A DNA stretch of 34,734 nucleotides from Pseudonocardia sp. CNS-139 (GCA_001942415.1 MKJX01000222.1:1-34734); one strand, 5' to 3'. Positions 14,604 through 28,407 are shown, counted from the first letter of the stretch. Made by a program: numbers and translations. The notes: generated by a model from the letters alone, not told the origin.

Positions 14604-15636
14604 CGAGCTGGGTCCCGACCGGCTGCCGCACTGCACGGCCACCGTCGCCGCGCTCGCGCCGCGCGACAAGCTGGCCCAGCGGCTGATGGTCGGGGTCGAC
14701 CCCGCCGGCCCGGCCGCGTCCGCCGCGCTCGTGCGGGCGTCCCAGGTCGGCGGGATCTTCATCCCGGGCAACCCGACCGACCTGCTGACGAACCAGGCCC
14801 TGCGCGGGGTGCAGGCGATGGCCCGCATCCCGCTCGCGGTGGCCGTCGACGACGAGGGCGGGCGCGTCCAGCGCATCGACGACCTCGACGGCGAGCTGCC
14901 CAGCGCGAAGCAGATGGCCGCGCAGTTCACCCCGCAGCAGGTGATGGAGCTGGGCCGGGCGCGCGGGCGGGCGCAGCTGGCCCGCGGGATCACGATGAAC
15001 CTCGCGCCCGTCGTGGACCTCGGCGGGCAGCCGGACCGGGCCGTGATCGGGGACCGCGCGTTCAGCGAGGAACCCGGCTGGGTCGTCGGGTACGCGGGCG
15101 CGTTCGCGGAGGGGCAGCGCGACGCCGGCGTGTTCACGGTGCTCAAGCACTTCCCGGGGCACGGCCGCGCGGACGGCGACTCGCACCGCGGCCGCGTCAC
15201 GTCCCCGCCGCTCGCCGACCTGCAGGCGCGCGACCTCCAGCCCTACGCCGTGCTGCTCGCGCCCGGCGGCCCGCTCGCGGACGGGCGGACGGGCGTGCTC
15301 GTCGGGCACCTCGACGTCCCCGGCCTGACGACCGACCTGCCCAGCTCGCTCACCCCGGCCGTCTACGACCTGCTGCGCACGCAGTACCGGTTCGACGGGC
15401 TGGTGCTCACCGACGACCTCGGCGCGATGCGCGCGATCACCGGCACGTTCACGCTGCCCGAGGCCGTGGAGCGGGCGCTGGTGGCCGGCGCCGACATGGC
15501 GCTGTGGTCGAGCGGTGGCTCGGTCGGCCCGGTGCTCGACCGGCTGGCGCAGGCCTACGCGGACGGCCGGATCGACCCCGCGGCGAACGACGCCGCCGTC
15601 ACGCGGGTGCTGCGGGCGAAGCGGGTCTGTTCCTAG
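14509..15636 (+). CDS. Family 3 glycoside hydrolase, NagZ-like beta-N-acetylhexosaminidase
   Basis: An exported hydrolase predicted to remove GlcNAc from peptidoglycan fragments, with a signal peptide at residues 1-22 (MSRLALVAAVLLVLLGPTVAAA). The single GH3 (beta/alpha)8 domain shows VAVDDEGGRVQRI, the family signature KHFPGHG at 213-219, H226 in GDSHRG (the NagZ general acid/base loop) and the nucleophile D302 in LTDDLGAM. 375 residues, intact. A one-domain GH3 with the DSH loop is diagnostic of NagZ-type enzymes, so cell-wall recycling is favoured over plant polysaccharide breakdown. Its TAG stop shares the palindrome CTAG with the convergent downstream gene. Confidence 0.92.
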   Translation: MSRLALVAAVLLVLLGPTVAAATPRPAPPGGDELGPDRLPHCTATVAALAPRDKLAQRLMVGVDPAGPAASAALVRASQVGGIFIPGNPTDLLTNQALRGVQAMARIPLAVAVDDEGGRVQRIDDLDGELPSAKQMAAQFTPQQVMELGRARGRAQLARGITMNLAPVVDLGGQPDRAVIGDRAFSEEPGWVVGYAGAFAEGQRDAGVFTVLKHFPGHGRADGDSHRGRVTSPPLADLQARDLQPYAVLLAPGGPLADGRTGVLVGHLDVPGLTTDLPSSLTPAVYDLLRTQYRFDGLVLTDDLGAMRAITGTFTLPEAVERALVAGADMALWSSGGSVGPVLDRLAQAYADGRIDPAANDAAVTRVLRAKRVCS

Positions 15637-16439
15637 GGGGAGCCGCCGGGCGGGGTGCCGTTGAGCTGTGCCGTCGCCAGCGCGGCGCCCACCTGGTTCG
15701 CGAGCGCGACGACAACCCGGCGCTGCTCCAGCGTCGGGCGCACGATCCGGGTGGCGGCGGTGATCAGCAGCCGGCCGCGCACCACCCCGCCGCTCTGGAC
15801 GGGGACGGCGACCTCGGTGTCGGTCGGGAGCCCCAGCCGGTCGACGTCGTAGGGCTGCCCGTCGTAGCGGAGGGCGCCGTCGTCGGCGAGGGTCGCGAGC
15901 ACCGGCCCGTCGACGGGGTCGGTGCTGCCGGGGTCGAAGCGGCAGCGGTCGACCTGCAGCACGTCGACGATCTGCGCGCAGACCCGCTCGACCAGCAGCG
16001 CCGTGGACACGCGGCCGGCGCCGACCGTCGCGGCGGTGCTCAGCACACCGTCGAGGTAGCCCTGCTCGCGGCTCGCGCCGGCCTGCTGGCGACGGCCCCA
16101 CAGCGCGATCTCGCTGACGGCGAGGCCGACCAGCACGAGCAGCACGGCGGTCTCGATGTCGGCCGGGTCGGTGATCGCGAACTGGTGGTAGGGCTCGGTC
16201 AGGAAGAAGTCGAACCATGCCGCGCACGACAGGGCCGCGACCACCCCGGCGGTGCGGAGGCCGGTGGCCGCGGCCGCCACGACGATCAGCACCAGCCCGA
16301 TCGCCGCGGTGGTGTTCGCGACCGAGTCGCGGAACAGGCCCAGCACCGCGCACGCGACCAGCGGCAGCACCGCCGCCGCGCCGATGACGAACGCGCGGTG
16401 GGCCTGGACGATCTGGCCGAGCTGCACGTCGACATCCAA
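15633..16439 (-). CDS. DUF4118/GAF-type membrane sensor-like protein without kinase
   Basis: 268 residues. The N-terminal half has four closely packed membrane segments (about 18-105) like the KdpD DUF4118 domain, including VANTTAAIGLVLIVVAAAATGLRTAGVVAALSCAAWFDFFLTEPYHQF, written in KdpD-like order. The C-terminal half (about 140-262) resembles a GAF domain. No histidine-kinase H-box or ATPase follows, and no Usp/KdpD N-terminal domain precedes. It may sense a signal for a separate kinase or cyclase. The drawn start is TTG (16437-16439); a GTG four codons on is an alternative. It follows the carboxylase gene by 35 bp on the same strand and may be co-transcribed. Its stop overlaps the GH3 stop. 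Confidence 0.75.
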   Translation of the reverse strand: MDVDVQLGQIVQAHRAFVIGAAAVLPLVACAVLGLFRDSVANTTAAIGLVLIVVAAAATGLRTAGVVAALSCAAWFDFFLTEPYHQFAITDPADIETAVLLVLVGLAVSEIALWGRRQQAGASREQGYLDGVLSTAATVGAGRVSTALLVERVCAQIVDVLQVDRCRFDPGSTDPVDGPVLATLADDGALRYDGQPYDVDRLGLPTDTEVAVPVQSGGVVRGRLLITAATRIVRPTLEQRRVVVALANQVGAALATAQLNGTPPGGSP

Positions 16440-16474
16440 CCCCGCGGCGCCGGGCCCGGCATGTCAACAACCCG

Positions 16475-22066
<5,592 letters not shown>

Positions 22067-22244
22067 GATGTCCTTCACTCCCCGTCGGTGGTGGCGCGCC
22101 GCGTCCGCTCTACGCGCGGACCGCAGCACCGTACTTCGCGCTTTCCGCCGGTTACCCACCCAACTCGACCCGCGCCGGGGTCACAACCGAGGCGCGCTCC
22201 AAAAGATCGCCCCGAAGACTGGCGCGGATGGGCAAGATGGCGGC

Positions 22245-23096
22245 GTGCTCACGGCGACCCGCGACGGGCTGACGTTCGACGTGCACGAGTGGGGCCCGCC
22301 CGCCGGCGACCCCGTCCTGCTGCTGCACGGGTTCCCGCAGACGGGCGCGGTGTGGGCGCCGGTGGCGCGTCGGCTGGCCGCCCGCGGATACCGCGCGCTG
22401 GCTCCTGACCAGCGCGGATACTCGCCCGGCGCGCGTCCCGCCGGCCGGGCCGCCTACGGTCTCGGCGCGCTGGCCGCCGACGCCGTCGCGGTCGTGGACG
22501 AGCTCGTCGGCCCGGCCGCGCGGGTGCACGTGGTCGGGCACGACTGGGGCGCCGCGGTCGCGTGGCGGCTGGGGTCGAGGCACGCGGCGCGGCTGCGCTC
22601 GCTCACCGCCGTCTCGGTGCCGCCGCCCGGCGCGTACGTCCGGGCGATGGCGACCACCCGCCAGGCCCTCGCGTCCTGGTACCTCTACGCGTTCCAGCTG
22701 CCGGCCCTGCCCGAGCGGCTGCTCGCGGCGGACGGGCGGCCGTACTCGGCCCGGCTGGTGCAGGGCCTGCGGCGGGCCGGGCAGTCGCAGGCGGCGGCGC
22801 AGCGCGACGCCGCCCGCCTCGCCGAGCCGGCCGCGCTCACCGCGGCGCTCAACTGGTACCGGGCGATGACCGCCGGGCGGGGGGACGGGCCGGAGGCCCC
22901 GGTCACCGTGCCGAGCCTCTTCGTCTGGAGCGACGGCGACACCGCGATCACCCGCGCCGCGGTCGGGCTCGCGCACCGGCACGTCACGGCGCCGTTCCGG
23001 TTCGTGGAGCTGGTGGGGGTCAGCCACTGGATCCCCGACGAGGACCCCGACCGCCTCGCCGACCTGGTGCTGGCGCACATGGCGGAGTACCCGTAG
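22245..23096 (+). CDS. Alpha/beta fold hydrolase, epoxide hydrolase or dehalogenase-like
   Basis: A 283-residue hydrolase. LLLHGFPQTGAVW gives the oxyanion HGFP (28-31), and the nucleophile elbow is GHDWGAAVAW with Asp (D100) and not Ser. This is the pattern of epoxide hydrolases and haloalkane/fluoroacetate dehalogenases that form an aspartyl ester. APDQRGYSPGARP follows the oxyanion loop, the acid is probably in VWSDGDTAIT, and the base is His in GVSHWIPDEDP. No signal peptide. It starts with GTG at 22245; ATGs just upstream are out of frame. The ~180-bp divergent region with the carboxylase holds their promoters. Which substrate is hydrolysed cannot be decided. Confidence 0.88.
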   Translation: MLTATRDGLTFDVHEWGPPAGDPVLLLHGFPQTGAVWAPVARRLAARGYRALAPDQRGYSPGARPAGRAAYGLGALAADAVAVVDELVGPAARVHVVGHDWGAAVAWRLGSRHAARLRSLTAVSVPPPGAYVRAMATTRQALASWYLYAFQLPALPERLLAADGRPYSARLVQGLRRAGQSQAAAQRDAARLAEPAALTAALNWYRAMTAGRGDGPEAPVTVPSLFVWSDGDTAITRAAVGLAHRHVTAPFRFVELVGVSHWIPDEDPDRLADLVLAHMAEYP

Positions 23097-23100
23097 CGGG

Positions 23101-23733
23101 TCAGCCGCCGACCAGCTCCTCCGGCTCCGTCGTCAGCGCGGCGACGTGTGCGATCACGGTGTCGAGCGCCGCCTCCAGCGCCACGGTGTCGCGGCTGATC
23201 TCGGTGAGCAGCAGCCCGCCCTGGAGCGCGGCGAGGATCCCCAGCGCGAGCTCGTCGACGTCGACGGTGACCGGCAGCGCGCCGCGGGCGCGCATGGCGG
23301 CGAGGCCGTCCCGGATCGCCGCGGCCCACCGGGCGAACCCGTCGACGACGTCGACCCGGGCGCCGTCGTCGATCTCGGCGAGCTCGCTGCCCAGCGACCC
23401 GAGCGGGCAGCCGCCCACGCAGCGGCGCTCGTGCTGGACGTCGACCAGGGCGTCCCGCCAGGCGCGCAGTCCGTCGACCGTGTCGAGGCGGGCGAACAGC
23501 GGCTCCTGCGGTGTGAGGATCTGCTCCGTCTGGTGTGCGACCACCGCGCGCACGAGTGCGCGCTTGTCCGCGAAGTAGTGGTAGAGCTGCGAGCTGCTCA
23601 CGCCGGCGGCGGCGCAGACGTCCTCGGTGCTGGTGCCCGCCACGCCGCGGGTGAACATCAGGCCGGCCGCGGCCGCGACGATCCGGCTCCGGGTGGCCAG
23701 CCCCTTGCGCGTGAGCCGTGGGCCGTCGGTCAT
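23101..23733 (-). CDS. TetR/AcrR-family regulator
   Basis: A 210-residue regulator with an N-terminal TetR helix-turn-helix (GVAGTSTEDVCAAAGVSSSQLYHYFADKRALVRAVV, about residues 30-65). The C-terminal domain contains CVGGCPLGSLGSELAE, a segment seen in the LmrA/YxaF-like TetR branch. Cysteines at 40, 105 and 109 are notable because the divergent target is a thiol peroxidase-like protein. A thiol-based or quinone/electrophile signal is possible, but this is speculation. The gap to the divergent gene is 89 bp and holds two inverted repeats. It is convergent with the alpha/beta hydrolase, 4 bp apart. The frame is intact. Confidence 0.92.
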   Translation of the reverse strand: MTDGPRLTRKGLATRSRIVAAAAGLMFTRGVAGTSTEDVCAAAGVSSSQLYHYFADKRALVRAVVAHQTEQILTPQEPLFARLDTVDGLRAWRDALVDVQHERRCVGGCPLGSLGSELAEIDDGARVDVVDGFARWAAAIRDGLAAMRARGALPVTVDVDELALGILAALQGGLLLTEISRDTVALEAALDTVIAHVAALTTEPEELVGG

Positions 23734-23755
23734 GGCCGCATCCTACCGCCGGTTC

Positions 23756-23771
23756 TGGAGTTGACACTCCA
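23756..23771. promoter_or_regulatory. TetR operator candidate O1, overlapping the -35 of the peroxiredoxin gene
   Basis: TGGAGT-TGAC-ACTCCA is a perfect inverted repeat. A consensus -35, TTGACA (23761-23766), lies inside it, 18 bp before CAGGAT (23785-23790). Binding here would block the peroxiredoxin promoter. It is 23 bp from the TetR start, allowing autoregulation. Confidence 0.65.
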
Positions 23772-23787
23772 TTCTGCGCGGGGCCAG

Positions 23788-23809
23788 GATTGGAGTGAAC
23801 GATCCAATC
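23788..23809. promoter_or_regulatory. TetR operator candidate O2, over the -10/start region
   Basis: GATTGGA-N8-TCCAATC is a perfect 7-bp inverted repeat overlapping the likely -10 and transcription start. Its core TTGGA/TCCAA matches the O1 arms TGGAGT/ACTCCA (shared TGGAGT at 23791-23796), so both are probably bound by the same TetR protein. GAGGAG (23813-23818) is the ribosome site for the ATG at 23823. Confidence 0.65.
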
Positions 23810-23822
23810 TTGAGGAGCGGAC

Positions 23823-24497
23823 ATGACGAACCCGACCGCCGCGGCGAGCCTCGCGGCGCAGGTGAAGGAGATGGAAGCGGGCGTCGCGGCGCAGGCGCCG
23901 GCGGCCGCACTGCAGACGTTCGCCGCCGAGCAGGCCCGGCTGGACGCGGGCGGGGTGCCCGCCGGCGTCGCCGCGGCCGGCACGGCACTGCCCGAAGCCG
24001 ACCTGCTGGACGTGCACGGCGCTCCGACGACGATGAGCGCGGCCCGCGGCGGGCGGCCCGCGGTGGTCGTCTTCTACCGCGGCGCCTGGTGCCCGTACTG
24101 CAACCTGGCGCTGCGCGTCTACGAGGAGCAGCTGCGCCCGGAGCTGGACGCGCGGGGCGTCGGGCTGGTCGCGGTCAGCCCGCAGCGGCCCGACGGCTCG
24201 CTCACGATGCAGGAGACCAACAACCTGACCTACACCGTGGTGTCGGACCCCGGGAACAGCATCGCGAAGGCCCTCGGGGTCCTCTCGACGGTCAGCGACG
24301 AGATGACCGCGACCCAGCAGGGCCTGGGCCTCGACGTCGCCGCCGGCAACGCCGACGGCACGGGCGAGATCCCCATGCCGACCACGCTGGTCGTCGACGC
24401 CGCCGGGACGATCCGCTGGATCGACGTGCACCCGAACTACGCGACCCGCTCCGAGCCCGCCGACATCCTCGCGGCCGTCGCGTCGACGCTCGGCTGA
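23823..24497 (+). CDS. Peroxiredoxin-like protein (AhpC/TSA, CPYC type)
   Basis: A 224-residue thioredoxin-fold protein. After an Ala-rich helical N-terminus (about 1-50), the redox site is FYRGAWCPYCNLALRVYEEQ with C90 and C93. It continues with LVAVSPQRPDGSLTMQETNNLTYTVVSDP, PMPTTLVVDAAGTIRWIDVHPNYATR. The RGxWCPYC pattern marks the peroxiredoxin-like family next to AhpC/TSA, predicted to reduce peroxides or serve as a disulfide reductant. GAGGAG precedes the ATG. It is controlled by a promoter overlapped by two TetR operator candidates, so it is probably induced by a toxic or oxidising compound. It ends before a strong bidirectional hairpin. No export signal. Confidence 0.9.
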   Translation: MTNPTAAASLAAQVKEMEAGVAAQAPAAALQTFAAEQARLDAGGVPAGVAAAGTALPEADLLDVHGAPTTMSAARGGRPAVVVFYRGAWCPYCNLALRVYEEQLRPELDARGVGLVAVSPQRPDGSLTMQETNNLTYTVVSDPGNSIAKALGVLSTVSDEMTATQQGLGLDVAAGNADGTGEIPMPTTLVVDAAGTIRWIDVHPNYATRSEPADILAAVASTLG

Positions 24498-24511
24498 CGA
24501 CGCGCCCACCC

Positions 24512-24570
24512 CGTTGCAGCAAAGCCACCCTCACGCCGTCCCGCTGCATGGGGGTGGCTTTGCTGCAACG
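24512..24570. terminator. Bidirectional hairpin terminator
   Basis: A perfect 19-bp stem (24512-24530 with 24552-24570) encloses a 21-base loop. It lies 14 bp past the peroxiredoxin stop and 3 bp before the stop of the convergent transporter. The AAAG/CTTT inside the arms makes it more AT-rich than its surroundings. Confidence 0.85.
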
Positions 24571-24573
24571 CGG

Positions 24574-25993
24574 TCAGGCGGTCGCCGACGCCGTCGCCAC
24601 CACCGGCTGCCGGGCCGGCGCCCGCGGGGTGAGCGCGGCGAGCGTCATGCCCAGCAGCGCCGACCCGGCCGCCGCGGCGTAGGCGATCGTGTAGGCGACC
24701 CCGCTCGGCACCGCGTGCCCGTCCACGACCTGCACGAACCCGGTGGAGACCGCCGCGACGAACGCCGAGCACGACGACGTCCCGAGCATCCGCATGAGCG
24801 TGTTGAGGCTGTTGGCGGCCGCGGTCTCGGTCTCCGGCACCGAGTCCATGATCAGCAGCGGCAGCGCCGAGTAGGCGAGCGCGGCGCCGACCGCGGCCGT
24901 CGTCCCGGCGGCGATCACGAGCGGCACGGACCCGGGGAGCGTCGCGAGCAGCACGTTGCCCGTCGCGAGCACGATGGTGCCGAGCACGAGGGTGGTGCGG
25001 GCCCCGCGGCGGCGCGAGACCTGCGCCGAGACCTGCGAGAACACCATCATCGCGCCGCCGACCGGCAGCAGCGCCAGACCGGCCGCGATCAGCGAGAGCC
25101 CGAACCCGTACCCGGTGGCCGGCGCGGCCTGCAGCACCTGGGTGTTGAGCACGAACCCGGCGAACATCCCGAACCCGATCGCGATCGACGCGACGTTCGT
25201 CAGCAGCACGTTGGGCCGCGCGGACACCCGCAGGTCGACGAGTGGCGTGCGGGCGCGCAGCTCCCAGCGGCCCCACAGCGCGAAGATCACGGCGGACGTC
25301 CCGATCAGGCCGAGCACCTGCCCGCTGCCCCAGCCCCACACGGAGCCCTGCGAGATCGCGAGCAGCAGGCACACCAGCGCGGCGGACAGCCCGATCGCCC
25401 CGACCATGTCGAACCGCCCGCCGGTGCGCAGCGGCGACTCCCGCACCACGGCCGTGACCAGCGCGATCTGCACCAGCCCGAGCACCGTGCGCCGGCGAAG
25501 AGCCAGCGCCAGTCGGCGTGCTGGGCCACCACGCCGGTCAGCGGCAGCCCGATCGCGCCGCCGATCCCGAGCGACGAGCTCATCAGCGCCACGCCGCTGC
25601 CGACCCGTTCGGTCGGGAGGACGTCGCGCATGATGCTGATCCCCAGCGCGATGACGCCCAGTGCCGCGCCCTGCAGCGCGCGGGCCGCGATCAGCACCCA
25701 GACGTTCGGCGCGAACGCGCCCAGCGCCGAGCCGAGCGTCACCATCACGAGCGCGACCAGCAGCATCCGGCGCTTGCCGTACATGTCCCCGAGCCGGCCG
25801 AGCACCGGCGCGCAGACGGCGCCCGTCACCAGCGTGGCCGTCACCAGCCAGGCGACGGTCGCCGGCGGCGCGCGAGCAGGTCGGGGGAGCGGGGGAGGAG
25901 GGGGACGACGAGGGTCTGCATCAACGAGACGGCGAGGCCGCAGGACGCGAGCACACCGATGACCAGCGCCGGACGCGCTGTCGAGGAGGGCAC
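24574..25993 (-). CDS. MFS drug exporter, DHA2-like (frameshifted)
   Basis: A proton-driven multidrug exporter of ~473 residues, probably with 14 membrane helices. Motif A is GRLGDMYGKRRM, motif B/C is RALQGAALGVIALGISIMRD with GIGGAIGLPLTGVV, and the C-terminal half contains LYSALPLLIMDSVPETETAAANSLNTLMRMLG-like text typical of this family. N-terminal, central and C-terminal blocks are in three frames (breaks near 25868 and 25490). The start is drawn at GTG 25991-25993 (VPSSTARPALVIGVLASCGLAVSLMQT); the ribosome site there is weak. An inverted repeat overlaps its promoter. The cargo is unknown. Two exporters of this class occur within 7 kb. Confidence 0.87.
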
Positions 25994-26015
25994 GTCCTCA
26001 GATCACCACGCGATG

Positions 26016-26030
26016 CTTGTCATTAGCAAG
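26016..26030 (-). promoter_or_regulatory. Inverted repeat at the exporter promoter
   Basis: CTTG-TCATTAG-CAAG lies 22-37 bp before the exporter start. On the minus strand it includes TGCTAATGA, which resembles an extended -10. A repressor binding the TTG-N7-CAA dyad would block transcription. No regulator gene is adjacent, so the protein would be encoded elsewhere. Confidence 0.35.
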
Positions 26031-26176
26031 TACTTTGGCGGAGGTAACACCCTAGCCATCACGGGGTCCGTGAGAGCATCCTGGAACGGTCAAGAACCCC
26101 CGCCCCGGTGTCGTGGCGAGGCGACCGTTCCCCGCAGTCCTTCCCGCAGTCCCTGCCTCCACCCGGGAGCGTTGCC

Positions 26177-27545
26177 GTGAGCACCGCGTTCTCCGACAGC
26201 CACGAAGGCTCCGTCGTCGAGCTGCACCGCACCCAGCCCGGACCGGACCTCACGATCAGCACGCTGGGCGCGTGCCGCATCGCGTCGCCGATGGCGCACC
26301 TGCTGGAGGCGCGCAGCACCACCGAGCACTACGTCGACGAGCACGACCGCGTGCTCCTCGAGACACGCTCGCCGGTATCTCCGCGCGCGGCGTCCCGCCC
26401 GGCGAGCTGCCCGGGATGGAGCCGTGCGGCCCGCGCCGGGAGATCTTCTTCGACCCCGCCAGACCCGCGCCGCGATCGTCACCTGCGGCGGCCTGTGCCC
26501 CGGGCTCAACGACGTGATCGCCGGGCTCGTCCGGTCGCTGACCTACCACTACAAGGTCCGGCGGGTGGTCGGCATCCGCAACGGCTACCAGGGCTTCGTC
26601 GCCGAGTACGGGCACGACGTCGTGGACCTCACCCCCGAGACCGTGCGCGACATCGCGGTGGAGGGCGGCACCGTGCTCGGCACGTCCCGCGGCCACCAGG
26701 ACCCCGAGAAGATCGTCGACTGCCTGGAGCGGCTGCACGTCAACGTGCTGTTCGTCGTGGGCGGGGACGGCTCGGTGCGCGGGGCCATGGAGATCGAGCG
26801 GGTGGTGCGGGAGCGCGGGCTGCTCATCGCGGTCGTCGGCATCCCGAAGACGATCGACAACGACATCCCCTACATCGACCAGAGCTTCGGCTTCCAGACG
26901 GCGTTCTCGCACGCCAGCGAGGCGATCCGGGCGCCACCGTCGAGGCCAAGTCCACGGCCAACGGCATCGGCATGGTCAAGCTGATGGGCCGGCACTCGGG
27001 CTTCATCGCGTGCTACGCCGCGCTCGCCCGCAGCGACGCCGACGTCGTGCTGATCCCGGAGGTGCCGTTCGGCCTGGACGGCGACGACGGCCTGCTCGCG
27101 CACCTGCGCCGGCGCGTGGCCGAGCGCGGGCACGCGGTGGTCGTCGTGGCCGAGGGGGCGGGTCAGGACCTGCTCGGCGGCCACGACGACAGACGCCTCC
27201 GGCAACACCCGGCTCCAGGACATCGGCCCCTACCTGCGCAGACGCATCGCCGACCACTTCTCCGACGCGGGTGTGGAGACCTCGATCCGCTACATCGACC
27301 CGAGCTACGCCATCCGCAGCGTGCCGGCCAACCCGTACGACTCGGTGTACTGCGTGCGGCTCTCGCAGGCCGCCGTGCACGCGGCGATGTCCGGGCGCAC
27401 GGCCATGGTCGTGGGGCGCTACCGGCGGCGGTTCGTGCACATCCCGATGAGCCTCGCCGTCAGCCGGCGCAACCAGGTCGACCCCAACGGCGACCTGTGG
27501 ATGGCGGTGCTGGAGTCCACCGGTCAGCCGCCCCGGTTCGGGTGA
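26177..27545 (+). CDS. 6-phosphofructokinase, group III-like (frameshifted)
   Basis: Phosphorylates fructose 6-phosphate to the 1,6-bisphosphate. About 457 residues after repair, with a ~90-residue N-terminal extension before the catalytic core. Core motifs: AAIVTCGGLCPGLNDVI; TSRGHQDPEKIVDCLE; GGDGSVRGAMEIE (phosphoryl-donor site, ~residue 196); PKTIDNDIPYIDQSFGFQTA (catalytic Asp region, ~223); VKLMGRHSGFIACYAAL; IPEVPFGL; and ANPYDSVYCVRLSQAAVHAAMSG. GGDG with PKTIDND is the combination of long ATP-dependent group III enzymes; PPi enzymes have GGDD. Donor choice is inferred. Frames break near 26372, 26460, 26930 and 27190. The GTG at 26177 follows GGGAG. A DedA gene follows 45 bp later. 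Confidence 0.87.
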
Positions 27546-27590
27546 CGGTGATACTGGGTCCGTGCAGCCGGTGGCGGGACGGGTCGCGTC

Positions 27591-28223
27591 GTGACGATCT
27601 TCGACCCCACCACGTGGAACGACGCCTCGGCGATCGGCTACCCGGCCCTCTTCGGCGGGGTGCTGCTCGGGTCGGTGGTCCCGGTCGTGCCGACGGGCGC
27701 GCTGGTCGGCGCGGCCGCCGCGATCGCGATGACCACCGGCCAGATGTCCCTGCCGCTGGTCGTCGCGGTGTCGACGGTTGCGGCGCTGCTCGGCAACCTG
27801 GTCACGTTCGGGGCCGCGAAGGCCGGTAGCACCGTTGCGCTGCGCTGGATCGCCCGCGGCCAGACCCCGGAACGCCTCGCGCGGGCCCGCGCGCAGTTCG
27901 CGGCCCGCGGCGCGCTGCTCGTCGTCGTCGGGCAGCTGGTGCCGGCCGGGCGCATCCCCGTGCTGGTCGCGGCCGGCACGCTCGGCTACCCGTGGCGCCG
28001 GCTCGCCCCCGCGACGTTCGTCGCCTGCATCGTGTGGGCGATCGCCTACTCGACGCTCGGCGTGGTCAGCGGCGGCCTCTTCGACGACCCGGTTCTCGCG
28101 ACGATCCTCGCCGCCCTGCTCGTGCTCGCCGTCGGCATCCTCGCCTCGCTGGGCTCGGCGTGGCACCGGCGCCGCCGGGCCCGCCGGGCCGCCGAACGGG
28201 ACCGCGCGGGAACGCCGACCTGA
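27591..28223 (+). CDS. DedA family membrane protein
   Basis: A 210-residue SNARE-associated/DedA (VTT-domain) membrane protein. Members are linked to lipid-carrier flipping (undecaprenyl phosphate or phospholipid) and membrane-potential homeostasis. Visible: ALFGGVLLGSVVPVVPTGALVGAAAAIA (re-entrant loop region), the family core GAKxG as AAKAGSTVALRWI, and FAARGALLVVVGQLVPAGRIPVLVAAGTLGYPWRRLAP, where the G-x-x-P-AGR signature is clear. Then two C-terminal helices and a basic tail. The GTG at 27591 begins the intact frame. It may share a transcript with the phosphofructokinase. Array 2 starts 24 bp after its stop. Confidence 0.88.
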   Translation: MTIFDPTTWNDASAIGYPALFGGVLLGSVVPVVPTGALVGAAAAIAMTTGQMSLPLVVAVSTVAALLGNLVTFGAAKAGSTVALRWIARGQTPERLARARAQFAARGALLVVVGQLVPAGRIPVLVAAGTLGYPWRRLAPATFVACIVWAIAYSTLGVVSGGLFDDPVLATILAALLVLAVGILASLGSAWHRRRRARRAAERDRAGTPT

Positions 28224-28247
28224 CGGCCCGTCCCCACCGGCCCCACC

Positions 28248-28407
28248 CCGACTCGCGTACTCCCAGCCCGCGACTCGCGTACTTCCAGCCCCCGACTCGC
28301 GTACCGCCAGGCCGCGACTCGCGGAACGGCCCGCGAGTCGCTGGAAAAGTGCACGCGAGTCGCGTTCTGGGTGCACGCGAGTCGGGCTCTGGGTGCACGC
28401 GAGTCGC
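28248..28407. repeat. 22-bp-period palindromic repeat array 2 (eight units)
   Basis: Units start at 28248, 28270, 28292, 28314, then 28333, 28355, 28377, 28399. All steps are 22 bp, except 19 bp at the centre where orientation flips. The left four read SCGACTCGC and the right four GCGAGTCGS, so the array is a ~160-bp imperfect palindrome. Spacers are related: left GTACTCCCAGCCC, GTACTTCCAGCCC, GTACCGCCAGGCC; right TGGAAAAGTGCAC, GTTCTGGGTGCAC, GCTCTGGGTGCAC. It fills the space between two convergent 3' ends (DedA and the MarR-like gene), the natural place for a bidirectional terminator or a palindromic element. Confidence 0.92.

Noticed and set aside
15172..15190. GCGACTCGC inside the GH3 gene as another array unit
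   Set aside because: A single copy encoding the conserved GDSH catalytic loop, with no neighbours at 22 bp; it is a coding coincidence.
15632..15637. Shared CTAG stop of the GH3 and DUF4118 genes as a regulatory feature
   Set aside because: Tail-to-tail overlap of stops is common in compact genomes and nothing else suggests regulation.
26125..26165. Direct repeat CCCGCAGTCC before the phosphofructokinase start as an operator
   Set aside because: Only two short imperfect copies in GC-rich DNA, not positioned on a recognisable promoter.
26177..27545. Phosphofructokinase as a pseudogene
   Set aside because: All catalytic motifs are intact and in order; the four breaks match the systematic short-run deletions seen across the window.
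28248..28407. CRISPR array
   Set aside because: The repeat is only 9 bp, the 13-bp spacers resemble each other, orientation flips in the middle and no cas genes are near.
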